From PWPR01 sp046542315 (GTDB taxonomy: Bacteria; Bacillota; UBA994; PWPR01), in the NCBI GenBank assembly GCA_046542315.1, contig JBKHBO010000078.1, positions 1 through 5,588 of the forward strand: a stretch of 5,588 bases of DNA, read 5' to 3'. Below, in pieces: positions 1 through 4,819 of the stretch (the first letter of the stretch is position 1; every line of letters starts with the position of its first letter). Position numbers and translations under genes: made by a program. Below the pieces are notes generated by a model. It searched no databases and was not told where the DNA came from. It saw only the letters and a list, made by a program, of their open reading frames with translations.

Positions 1-903
1 CCTGTCCAAAAAGTCTTCCTTTAAGCTACTGAGATTTATACCATTTATAGCAATAGGCTTTGTTATCAATTTAATTATATTAGGTATGTTATTAGTAAAT
101 AGTGCTCTCTCTAGAATAGCTGAACCAGTTATTGCTTGAGACAGTAAGTCACTAGTTTCATTACTAATCTTTCCGACATTATCATAACAACTCAAGTAAC
201 GATACTTTAATGAGAGAACCAGATCCTTTTTATTTGAGGGCATATCTACCACTTCAACATGATTAGGGTCAACAATTCTTGATATTTTTCTTAAAGCTGT
301 AGATTTTCCACTTCCCTGAGCACCGATAAGTATTAATATCGGATGTATACAATTAGGTATCAATGCTGTGACGATATACAATGCAATTAAAACTACATCT
401 TCTTCTGAGCTAATGTTGAAGTTTCTTTTGACTAAACTAATTAATTCTTTAGGCTTTACTGTCAAATCAGGTTTTACTTGTGGAAGCAATATATTGCTCC
501 TAATAAAATTCTCTGGTAAGATAACTAATTCAACTTTATCTTTGCTTATTTTAATGGCTTTCCTACTATCATCATGTAGGTCGTAGTAAAAATCTCCATT
601 AATCTTTGCAACTCTTAGGTGCATTTTTTTGACAATCCCTGAGTAATAAGCTATCGTTTTTAAATTATCTATTGTCGAATTTATTTGATACTCGCTTATA
701 GGTTCTTCTTTTTCTTCAATGTATAACTTTCTTAGATGGTGATGGTATTCTTCTGAGCTCATTAATAAAACTTTTGTTAATCCTTCCTCAATGAACTTGG
801 CATAAAAATTACCATCTTGATCTAAAAAAAATGTTTCTTCTTCAGTTAATCTTATTAATACTTCTGGTGGAGTTTCTTTTTTATCACTAGAACTATTACT
901 CAT
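1..903 (-). CDS. Plasmid/phage-type replication ATPase (AAA+/helicase-like), N-terminal 301 residues, cut by window edge
   Basis: Seen: the minus-strand frame opens at ATG 903 with SD GGAAAGGA (911-918, 7-nt spacing) and runs off the left edge with no stop. The translation has a charged N-terminus (residues 1-70), a beta-rich segment with an FYYDLHDD motif (about 105-112), then an ATPase core. The core has Walker A GAQGSGKST (194-202), a Walker B-like strand YLSCYDN (236-242, Asp241), an AINGIN motif with a sensor-1-type Asn (about 285-290) and LDR at the break (299-301), fitting an arginine-finger region. Known: this order, including the DL-rich pre-domain and the DPNHVEV...MPSNKKDL segment after Walker A, matches a family of ATP-binding proteins on phages, plasmids and integrative elements, often beside primase-polymerases. 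Inferred: a replication helicase or loader for this element. It lies downstream of a putative ssDNA-binding protein gene, separated by a long hairpin. A primase domain could only be beyond residue 301. Confidence 0.85.
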   Translation of the reverse strand, partial: MSNSSSDKKETPPEVLIRLTEEETFFLDQDGNFYAKFIEEGLTKVLLMSSEEYHHHLRKLYIEEKEEPISEYQINSTIDNLKTIAYYSGIVKKMHLRVAKINGDFYYDLHDDSRKAIKISKDKVELVILPENFIRSNILLPQVKPDLTVKPKELISLVKRNFNISSEEDVVLIALYIVTALIPNCIHPILILIGAQGSGKSTALRKISRIVDPNHVEVVDMPSNKKDLVLSLKYRYLSCYDNVGKISNETSDLLSQAITGSAILERALFTNNIPNIIKLITKPIAINGINLSSLKEDFLDR

Positions 904-966
904 AAATTATTCCTTTCCAAACTGTTTTTTTTTATTTATTACGGTATAATTAAATTACAGATTTGT

Positions 967-1019
967 TGACTTAGTAACCTGGCTAGCATCTTGGTAGGAC
1001 CAGCCAGATTATTAAGTCA
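967..1019. other. Long imperfect hairpin between the OB-like gene and the ATPase gene
   Basis: The arms 967-984 and 1002-1019 form an 18-bp stem around a 17-nt loop. Read on the minus strand there is one A-C mismatch and one U-G wobble; the plus strand also keeps 16 Watson-Crick pairs and one wobble. Inside the loop, TGGT (992-995) can pair with ACCA (999-1002) if the outer stem gives up its innermost pair, leaving a one-sided bulge. The 5' arm in the minus-strand transcript starts 6 nt after the stop codon of the upstream gene. No U-run follows the stem in the minus direction (AACAAATC) and only a weak CTTTTCTT follows on the plus strand, so it is not a canonical intrinsic terminator. It could be an attenuator, an mRNA processing or stability element, or a protein or DNA-level site. 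Confidence 0.6.
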
Positions 1020-1025
1020 CTTTTC

Positions 1026-1424
1026 TTATGCTATTATTTTGATTACATTAGAATATGTTTTACCGGCTTTAGTTCGATTTTCAACTTTAGCAGCTACTTT
1101 TTTACCGATTAAATCATTCTTATTAAAAGTATAATTCTGGTCAAGTACATCAAGATTTTTCAGTAAATTAGAAAATGAGAAATGTTCTGCAGTATATGTT
1201 TTAAACAAAACTAGTTTTCGATCTTCTTCTAGCATTGCCTCTAGAACTAATGTAAACTCATTCTCTTCTTCATTAACTTTGACATGTTGGATAGTTAATT
1301 GATACTGACCATCTGGTACTTGATAAATAGTTTTTGGTATTGAATAAGTATTTTTTTGCTCAGCTTCACCAGTTTGTTGTTTCTTCTTTTTAATCATTCT
1401 ATCAGTCATTATTTTGCCCTTCAT
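1026..1424 (-). CDS. Putative ssDNA-binding protein, DUF669/OB-fold-like (132 aa)
   Basis: Seen: ATG at 1424 follows AGAGGTG with a 4-nt spacer; in-frame ATGs at residues 6 and 10 have poorer sites. Residues 1-25 are basic and low-complexity (IKKKKQQ), probably disordered. Residues 33-132 look like an all-beta domain: VPDGQYQLTI (36-45), EFTLVLEAML (56-65), RKLVLFKTYT (69-78), a helical LLKNLDVL (87-94), and a C-terminal LIGKKVAAKVENRTKAG followed by YSNVIKI. Known: phage DUF669 and related ssDNA-binding proteins share the pattern P-x-G-x-Y near the start, an Arg-hydrophobic-x-Y middle strand, and a LIGKxVxxKV...Y.NVI end. The match here is by eye and remote. Inferred: it coats ssDNA during replication of the element, working with the ATPase encoded just downstream. 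It could instead be another OB-fold protein. Confidence 0.7.
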   Translation of the reverse strand: MKGKIMTDRMIKKKKQQTGEAEQKNTYSIPKTIYQVPDGQYQLTIQHVKVNEEENEFTLVLEAMLEEDRKLVLFKTYTAEHFSFSNLLKNLDVLDQNYTFNKNDLIGKKVAAKVENRTKAGKTYSNVIKIIA

Positions 1425-1445
1425 TTTACACCTCTTTTTTAATTT

Positions 1446-1552
1446 TCGATACTTTGATACTTTCGATATTTTTGAAATCCTCTATATACAAGTAAACTTG
1501 ATTATAAGATATCTACTGTTACTCAAAACTTCAGTTTTATCGAAAATATCGA
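1446..1552. repeat. Cluster of TCGATA-type 9-mers in both orientations (iteron- or operator-like)
   Basis: On the plus strand three near-tandem units lie at 1446-1454 (TCGATACTT), 1455-1462 (TGATACTT, 8 nt) and 1463-1471 (TCGATATTT). About 65 bp away, two tandem units lie on the minus strand at 1552-1544 (TCGATATTT) and 1543-1535 (TCGATAAAA). The two blocks therefore face each other as an inverted pair, with 12 of 13 bases matching between 1463-1475 and 1540-1552. The cluster fills most of the 153-bp gap upstream of the putative ssDNA-binding protein gene and brackets a possible promoter. It looks like a protein-binding array, for a replication initiator or a transcription regulator. Which of these it is cannot be told from sequence alone. 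Confidence 0.5.
1501..1528 (-). promoter_or_regulatory. Possible weak promoter for the OB-like gene
   Basis: A perfect TATAAT (minus strand, 1506-1501) lies between the two TCGATA blocks. The best -35 at workable spacing is TTTTGA (1528-1523, 16 bp), which matches only three positions of TTGACA. Transcription would start near 1494 and leave a leader of about 70 nt that contains the 1446-1471 repeats. The call rests almost wholly on the -10. Confidence 0.25.
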
Positions 1553-1577
1553 CTTACCGACAGTTTTACAAGTGCGG

Positions 1578-1868
1578 TTATAAGTAATTACAGCAACTGT
1601 GATGGTCTTCTTCATGGATAAGACAATAAAACTCAAAGACAATTTTATCTGCTTCATGATAAGCTGGTATATACCTTTGAAGAATCCTTTTCTTAATGTC
1701 TTGATAATTACTTGTAAGTATTTTCCCGGTAATCAGAACTCTAACTTTCACTGGGTCACTATACTCAAGAAATATTCTTCCTATTACTTCATCATCACAA
1801 ACAAGCCATGTCTCATGACTTTCTCTTATATCTCTTCCCGCTAAAAATTCATAATTCTTTTCTAGCAT
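1578..1868 (-). CDS. Hypothetical small protein (96 aa)
   Basis: No family is recognised. The start ATG at 1868 is well supported by a perfect AGGAGGT (1878-1884) with 9-nt spacing. The protein is probably a compact alpha/beta domain: TWLVCDDEVIGRIFLEY (20-36) and PVKVRVLITGKI (39-50) read as beta strands, YQDIKKRILQRYI (55-67) as a helix, and DKIVFEFYCLI (74-84) as a final strand. The C-terminus is rich in His and Cys (HEEDHHSCC, 85-93), so metal binding is possible but unproven. It has no signal peptide or membrane segment. It lies between another small unknown gene upstream and the replication genes downstream, all on the same strand, so a role in maintenance of the element is a reasonable guess only. 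A plus-strand open frame covering nearly the same span has no SD and is taken as a shadow. Confidence 0.75.
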   Translation of the reverse strand: MLEKNYEFLAGRDIRESHETWLVCDDEVIGRIFLEYSDPVKVRVLITGKILTSNYQDIKKRILQRYIPAYHEADKIVFEFYCLIHEEDHHSCCNYL

Positions 1869-1941
1869 TGAATTATACCTCCTATAATTTTACATTTTTG
1901 TTATCATTAAGATTTGATCGCTTTAGTAATTGGCAACTTAA

Positions 1942-2003
1942 AGTTAGTATGCTCGAATTAATATGAGTAAAGAAAGCACCTCCTTTCATCAGTTAGTATG
2001 CTC
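1942..2003. repeat. 13-bp direct repeats flanking an orphan Shine-Dalgarno site
   Basis: AGTTAGTATGCTC occurs exactly at 1942-1954 and 1991-2003, a period of 49 bp. The right copy touches the stop codon of the 2290-2003 gene. Between them on the minus strand is a strong AAAGGAGGTG (1986-1977), nearly the same as the SD of the 2290-2003 gene (AAAAGGAGGTG, 2306-2296). No ATG, GTG or TTG lies at a usable distance downstream of it. The arrangement could be the remnant of a gene lost by recombination or slippage, or of a partial duplication. Confidence 0.5.
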
Positions 2004-2290
2004 TAGCAAGCTATAAATAACTGCCTTGAAACATCTAATCCGTCATTATATTGATATTCTACTACGTATTTTTCCAATCTATGGTCTCTTGCTACTATTG
2101 CTATTCCCATCTCACGTTTTTGCAAATCTGTTAGAAATACGCCTATTATTTCAAATTGGCTTTTTTCTACAATAACTTTAGCTTTAGGAGCTACACTTTT
2201 AACCCCTTCAATTATTGCAGTTGCATAGTTAATCAAGTTGATACTTTTTCTTACCCATTTGAACTTTGGCCTGAATCTAGCTGTGATCAT
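2003..2290 (-). CDS. Hypothetical small basic-N-terminus protein (95 aa)
   Basis: No family is recognised. ATG at 2290 has one of the best SD sites in the window (AAAAGGAGGTG, 2296-2306, 5-nt spacing). Residues 1-16 are basic and aromatic (RFRPKFKWVRK), resembling a nucleic-acid-contacting tail. A helix (about 18-32, NLINYATAIIEGVK) is followed by strands KAKVIVEKS (37-45), QFEIIGVFLTD (46-56), MGIAIVARDH (62-71) and LEKYVVEYQYN (73-83), so a small alpha/beta fold is likely. It has no membrane span or secretion signal. It is the first gene of the leftward set and sits directly below the divergent control region, so it is probably expressed from the promoter at 2436-2464 with a leader of about 140 nt. 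Its function is unknown. Confidence 0.75.
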   Translation of the reverse strand: MITARFRPKFKWVRKSINLINYATAIIEGVKSVAPKAKVIVEKSQFEIIGVFLTDLQKREMGIAIVARDHRLEKYVVEYQYNDGLDVSRQLFIAC

Positions 2291-2435
2291 TGAAACACCT
2301 CCTTTTATATTAATCTCGACATAACTACTTTGTAATAGCTAAGTTAATAAAGCTACTATAATACAACAATGATAGCAATATACACGCCATTACCCATAAT
2401 TACATATAAATATGAAGAATTGATTTTACAACATC

Positions 2436-2464
2436 ACTTTACAAACTCAATAAGGATTTGTCAA
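2436..2464 (-). promoter_or_regulatory. Leftward promoter for the 2290-2003 gene and possibly those downstream
   Basis: On the minus strand a perfect -35 TTGACA (2464-2459) is followed after exactly 17 bp by TAAAGT (2441-2436), which matches four of six -10 positions. Transcription would begin near 2429, about 140 nt before the start codon. A GTGTGTA motif (2467-2473) abuts the upstream side of the -35, a plausible position for a regulator. Confidence 0.55.
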
Positions 2465-2466
2465 GC

Positions 2467-2651
2467 GTGTGTAAAGAGGAAAAAATTGCCTTGAAAACAC
2501 TTCATACACAAAACTTGTGCATTGATTTTTCTTTTACTTAACAACATTTTTTAGTTTATTTTTATTATAGGACTATTAAAAGTATTTGCCTTATATCAAT
2601 TTTTGAACTATAATTACTTTAAATGTGTGTATATATGTTTATAGTGTGTAT
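2467..2651. repeat. Dispersed GTGTGTA motifs, candidate operators
   Basis: GTGTGTA occurs on the plus strand at 2467-2473, 2625-2631 and 2644-2650; the last two extend to GTGTGTAT and are 19 bp apart, close to two helical turns. A related TTGTGTATG lies on the minus strand at 2511-2503. One copy borders the leftward -35 and the close pair lies just downstream of the rightward start site, so one regulator could act on both promoters. The motif is short and part of it is simple GT/AT alternation, so chance is possible. Confidence 0.35.
2586..2614 (+). promoter_or_regulatory. Rightward promoter for the 2706-3827 gene pair
   Basis: TTGCCT (2586-2591, four of six matches) is followed after 17 bp by a perfect TATAAT (2609-2614). 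The start site would be near 2621, giving a leader of about 85 nt with two GTGTGTAT copies and the SD AGAAAGGAG (2685-2693). Confidence 0.6.
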
Positions 2652-2705
2652 TTTATATAGTAAAAGTTTTTTTGAGTAAATTTTAGAAAGGAGCATTTAT
2701 TAATT

Positions 2706-3254
2706 ATGAATAGTAATTCTACTAACCGTATTAATGACAAAATACTGAAACAGCTATTTTACGACGACTACTTCACTCAAATAGAAGATATTATCAATGC
2801 TTATATAAAAGCTGATGATAGTTTGCGTGATATTAATGGAAACCCATTTCCGAATGACTATATTTACGACAAAGATAAGGCTGTATCTGATGGCTTACCA
2901 AGCTATGAAAGTTTTAGAAGACACCTAAAAGGCATTGGAGCTAAGCTCATCAAACAAGAGCAAGAAGCTAATAAAATTTGGATGATACCTGACGATGAAA
3001 AAAATAAAGCAACTTTTGATAGTGTGTCTGCCATACTTAAAGAAGGAATTGTAAACCATTTTGATATTAAGTATCAAATTTGTGTAGAATGTGCCTCTGA
3101 TTACTTTCCTGAGATGACCGCTTTTAGTATTCTAAGAGGAGTTGACAAAGGTGAATACGCTTTTTATAATAAGGGCAAGTTTTTATTTATATTAATTGGC
3201 AATGAAGAAATTTATAATACTATCAAAGATAGATTAAATAAGATTAAGGAGTAG
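2706..3254 (+). CDS. Putative ArgR-like transcription regulator with divergent effector domain (182 aa)
   Basis: Seen: ATG 2706 follows AGAAAGGAG with a rather long 12-nt spacer; no alternative start lies nearby. Residues 8-95 can be laid on the ArgR/AhrC winged helix: a KILKQLF helix, FTQIEDIINAYI (23-34) like the TQ-E-LV helix, SYESFRRHLKGIGAKLIKQ (66-84) like the recognition helix and following strand, and IWMIPDD (91-97) like the wing end. About 25 extra residues (38-64) separate the two helices. Residues 104-180 follow the ArgR C-terminal order: helix, YQICVEC strand, MTAFSIL helix, EYAFYNKGKFLFILIG strands, and IYNTIKDRLNKI helix. Known: ArgR is about 150 residues and uses a GDD motif to bind arginine. 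Here the matching spot reads KGK (156-158), so arginine binding is unlikely. Inferred: a DNA-binding regulator of the element that may act on the adjacent divergent promoters. The match is remote and by eye; another winged-helix protein is the main alternative. Confidence 0.7.
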   Translation: MNSNSTNRINDKILKQLFYDDYFTQIEDIINAYIKADDSLRDINGNPFPNDYIYDKDKAVSDGLPSYESFRRHLKGIGAKLIKQEQEANKIWMIPDDEKNKATFDSVSAILKEGIVNHFDIKYQICVECASDYFPEMTAFSILRGVDKGEYAFYNKGKFLFILIGNEEIYNTIKDRLNKIKE

Positions 3255-3260
3255 CTATTT

Positions 3261-3827
3261 ATGAATTATTTACTAAATGTAGACGAGTTTAATCTAAAGT
3301 TAAAAATAGAGAAAAATGGAGGTTTGTTTTTGAAATTAGACTTCAGTAAGTCTGATCAATTCAAGAGTAAACTAAAGAAAAGATTAGCCTTAGAAATTGC
3401 ACTAAGCAATGATGATCCCTTAAAAGGAGATTTTGAAGAGTTTAGAGAGATATGTGGTGAGTATTTTATTGACTCAATTTTGACTTTTGTTAATCTAAAG
3501 ATCGGAGATACTGTTTTAGTAAATAATATTTATAGAAATATACTTGAACAGTACATTATTATCTCTGTAGTGAAAAATCCTGAATCAAAAGTTATTGGCT
3601 TTGAGGTTAAAAAAGGCATAATACTACCAAACATCTCCATCTATAGGCCTTCAAAAGAAACTGATATTCTATATTTTATTAGACCCCTTGATGATGATAA
3701 TCTAAATAATCAAATAGTTCAATTTTTCAAAGAAGCAAGAAATCACAATCATACCACTATAAAGAATTCTTCTGATGAGAAAAAAAAACTATCACTCGAA
3801 GTAAGTAATAAAGAAGAGACTAAGTAA
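3261..3827 (+). CDS. Hypothetical protein co-transcribed with the ArgR-like gene (188 aa)
   Basis: No family is recognised. ATG 3261 has SD TAAGGAG (3245-3251) that runs into the stop codon of the preceding gene (3252-3254), so the two are almost certainly translated as a coupled pair. Residues 1-30 read as beta strands (LKLKIEKNGGLFLKLDF). A mostly helical part follows (33-76). Residues 79-140 look like a small barrel: LKIGDTVLVNN, QYIIISVVKN, VIGFEVKKGIIL and DILYFIRP, with an IGDTV start recalling SH3/KOW-type or translation-related barrels. Residues 144-165 form another helix, and the tail 166-188 is charged, Lys/Glu-rich and probably disordered. There is no signal peptide or membrane span. 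Operon pairing suggests it works with, or is controlled by, the upstream regulator. The stop codon sits in the loop of the terminator hairpin. Confidence 0.75.
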   Translation: MNYLLNVDEFNLKLKIEKNGGLFLKLDFSKSDQFKSKLKKRLALEIALSNDDPLKGDFEEFREICGEYFIDSILTFVNLKIGDTVLVNNIYRNILEQYIIISVVKNPESKVIGFEVKKGIILPNISIYRPSKETDILYFIRPLDDDNLNNQIVQFFKEARNHNHTTIKNSSDEKKKLSLEVSNKEETK

Positions 3828-3844
3828 AAAAGTCTCTTCTTTAT
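3808..3844. terminator. Bidirectional intrinsic terminator between convergent genes
   Basis: A perfect 14-bp stem (3808-3821 with 3831-3844) encloses a 9-nt loop (AAGTAAAAA) that contains the stop codon of the 3261-3827 gene. The U-rich CUUCUUUAU closes the stem on the plus strand. On the minus strand the stem is likewise followed by a U-rich stretch (TTTATTACTT). It lies in the gap between the rightward pair and the convergent RadC-like gene, so it can serve both. Confidence 0.75.
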
Positions 3845-3889
3845 ATATATTTATAGTAAAATTGAACTTTAATAATTCATATTCGCCTT

Positions 3890-4345
3890 TTATATTAACC
3901 CTTCTTTTCTAAAACTAAAATGATCTTCATTATGGCTAACAATAATATGGTCTAATAGTTTGATACCTAAAAGATCACCAGCATCTGCTATCCTTCTTGT
4001 TATTTTCTCATCTTCACCAGAAGGATCTGCTTCCCCTGAAGGATGGTTATGTCCTAGAATTATGGAGTTAGCATTTGCAATTACAGCAGTTTTGAAAATT
4101 TCTCTAGGATGGGCTAATGATGCGTTAAGAATGCCTGTTGAAGAGAAATTGATAGATGTTATCTGATTCTTTGAACTCAAACACAATACAACCATATTTT
4201 CTCTATCCAAATCACCTATACAGTCTTTTATGATTTTTGCAGCTATATTTGGATTACTTACATTTTCATCTTGATACTTGTATTCTCGTTCCTTGACTAT
4301 CCTTAGTGAAACAACATCTATTCTATTAAAATCATTATTTTTCAT
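3890..4345 (-). CDS. radC: RadC-family JAB/JAMM-domain protein, short form (151 aa)
   Basis: Seen: ATG 4345 follows AAAAGGAGT (4351-4359). The protein carries the RadC/JAB signature: a GILNASLAHPREIFKTAVIANANSI-type stretch split around 71-95, then HNHPSGEADPSGED (99-112), giving His99, His101 and Asp112 as metal ligands, and LLGIKLLDHIIVS (125-137). The end (FSFRKEGLI) is the family's usual C-terminus. Known: full-length RadC is about 225 residues with an N-terminal helix-hairpin-helix part, and the JAB domain resembles Zn-dependent isopeptidases. RadC's reaction is not established, and the old DNA-repair role has been withdrawn. Short JAB-only forms are frequent on plasmids, phages and integrative elements. 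Here about 25 non-HhH residues precede the domain, so the HhH part is absent. It is the last gene of the right-hand minus-strand operon, 16 nt after the DUF960 gene, and ends at the bidirectional terminator. The family call is firm; the biochemical role is open. Confidence 0.93.
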   Translation of the reverse strand: MKNNDFNRIDVVSLRIVKEREYKYQDENVSNPNIAAKIIKDCIGDLDRENMVVLCLSSKNQITSINFSSTGILNASLAHPREIFKTAVIANANSIILGHNHPSGEADPSGEDEKITRRIADAGDLLGIKLLDHIIVSHNEDHFSFRKEGLI

Positions 4346-4361
4346 TTGGAACTCCTTTTAA

Positions 4362-4685
4362 TTAATATTCTTTAGCCAGCATCATCGTACTGTATTCATT
4401 ACCATCTTCATCATGCGAACTAATTACAAAGATTTTTGTGGTAATTTTTTTACTTTCTGATATTACATGTATCTCTTTTTTATACTCGTTAGGCTGTTCT
4501 TGGCTATGGGTTATGAGCTGGCACTTCTTGTGTTTATTACACCTACTAAGTTTAAATATCTGCAGATAATCTACTTCAGTATCTGAATCAACTAGCTTTG
4601 CTATAGATTGCCACATTATTGCTTGAAGCTCTTCAGGAACCTTACTATCTACACCAATTGTCTTGTACTTATCTCCATTAAACAC
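4362..4685 (-). CDS. DUF960-family protein, GTG start (107 aa)
   Basis: Seen: the frame starts at GTG 4685, 8 nt from AAAAGGAG (4694-4701). An ATG nearer the SD (4692-4690) is out of frame and stops after four codons. The family's usual MF-x-x-x-(R/K)Y beginning agrees with the GTG (MFNGDKYKTIG). Further hallmarks are ELQAIMWQ (19-26), DYLQIFKLS (39-47), ITHSQEQPNEYKKEI (58-72), TKIFVISS (83-90) and a closing TMMLAKEY (100-107). Known: DUF960 (PF06124) proteins are about 100 residues, found in low-GC Gram-positive bacteria and common on their plasmids, phages and integrative elements; no function is known. Odd here: a CNKHKKC insert (49-55) within the usual loop after DYLQIF, with two Cys that could bind metal. 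The gene sits between a possible micro-gene with its hairpin and the RadC-like gene, in the same direction. Confidence 0.9.
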   Translation of the reverse strand: MFNGDKYKTIGVDSKVPEELQAIMWQSIAKLVDSDTEVDYLQIFKLSRCNKHKKCQLITHSQEQPNEYKKEIHVISESKKITTKIFVISSHDEDGNEYSTMMLAKEY

Positions 4686-4693
4686 TTTTCATT

Positions 4694-4701
4694 CTCCTTT
4701 T
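4694..4701 (-). promoter_or_regulatory. Ribosome binding site that decides the GTG start of the DUF960 gene
   Basis: AAAAGGAG lies 8 nt before GTG 4685 but only 1-2 nt before the out-of-frame ATG at 4692. Spacing therefore favours GTG, which also restores the family's normal N-terminus. Confidence 0.7.
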
Positions 4702-4713
4702 TAAAATAGAAAT

Positions 4714-4736
4714 ACCCCAAGCAAAAAGCTTGAGGT
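4714..4736 (-). terminator. Minus-strand hairpin upstream of the DUF960 gene, likely partial terminator or attenuator
   Basis: The arms 4736-4728 (ACCTCAAGC) and 4722-4714 (GCTTGGGGT) pair over 9 bp with a TTTTT loop and are followed by ATTTCTATTTT. In minus-strand RNA the odd position is a tolerated U-G pair; in plus-strand RNA it becomes a C-A mismatch. The structure is therefore tuned to leftward transcription. The U-rich tail is interrupted, so partial termination before the DUF960 and RadC-like genes is more likely than a full stop. The stem begins on the stop codon of the possible micro-gene. Confidence 0.5.
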
Positions 4737-4819
4737 CATTTCAGTAAATCTAATAAAAACTTTAGGACTCTAACGATTACAACTTTAGCTGAATCTTTTT
4801 CATCATTATATTTAGGCAC
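4736..4819 (-). CDS. Possible micro-gene for a 27-residue amphipathic peptide (GTG start)
   Basis: Seen: AAAAGGAG (4828-4835) is followed after 8 nt by GTG 4819, the same SD sequence and spacing as the DUF960 gene. The frame codes 27 residues: a charged head (PKYNDEKDSAK, 2-12), then VVIVRVLKFLLDLLK (13-27), which makes an amphipathic helix with Lys/Arg/Asp at 12, 17, 20, 24 and 27. Its TGA falls exactly at the base of the hairpin 4714-4736. An overlapping ATG (4821, 6-nt spacing) opens another frame that stops after 14 codons. It sits 18 nt after the stop of the 5179-4838 gene, in the same direction. Known: short amphipathic peptides of this kind include toxins, membrane-active peptides and leader peptides, but no specific family is recognised. 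It may instead be only a leader region. Conservation in relatives would decide. Confidence 0.4.
   Translation of the reverse strand: MPKYNDEKDSAKVVIVRVLKFLLDLLK

Larger units (their letters stand above)
2291..2705. other. 415-bp divergent intergenic control region
   Basis: This is the longest stretch without a gene. It separates the leftward set (from 2290) from the rightward pair (from 2706). It holds two outward-facing promoter candidates (minus 2464-2436 and plus 2586-2614), repeated GTGTGTA motifs near each, and a short dyad CACAA-AAC-TTGTG (2507-2519). A 7-bp inverted repeat, ACTATAA at 2607-2613 and TTATAGT at 2639-2645, spans the rightward start site. No open frame with a ribosome binding site was found inside. 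Apart from these elements it is AT-rich sequence with no clear content. A replication origin cannot be excluded, but there is no initiator gene or perfect iteron set to support one. Confidence 0.6.

Noticed and set aside
368..586. Plus-strand open frame of 72 codons
   Set aside because: It lies wholly inside the ATPase gene on the other strand, which has clear motifs, and has no ribosome binding site.
1525..1538. Small AAAAC-TTCA-GTTTT hairpin as a terminator
   Set aside because: Five base pairs, mostly A-T, are too weak, and no gene ends close enough for it to serve.
1599..1844. Plus-strand open frame of 81 codons
   Set aside because: It is a shadow of the minus-strand gene at 1868-1578, has no SD, and the minus gene has a perfect AGGAGGT.
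1882..1989. Minus-strand frame of about 35 codons starting ATG 1989 in the gap between the two small unknown genes
   Set aside because: It has no SD, its own second to fourth codons are the orphan SD, it ends inside the SD of the next gene, and its residues look random.
2352..2393. Minus-strand 13-codon hydrophobic micro-frame in the leader of the 2290-2003 gene
   Set aside because: There is no ribosome binding site and it is too short to separate from chance in AT-rich sequence.
2642..2648. TAGTGTG, which resembles the nick-site core of MOBV-type transfer origins
   Set aside because: It is only seven bases, the sequence after it (TATTTTA) departs from the usual TTATACTTT, no relaxase gene is in the window, and it falls in the leader of a non-Mob gene. 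The TAGTGTGTAT is better explained as part of the GTGTGTA repeats.
3960..4166. Plus-strand open frame of 68 codons
   Set aside because: It is the antisense shadow of the RadC-like gene, covering its conserved His/Asp motif.
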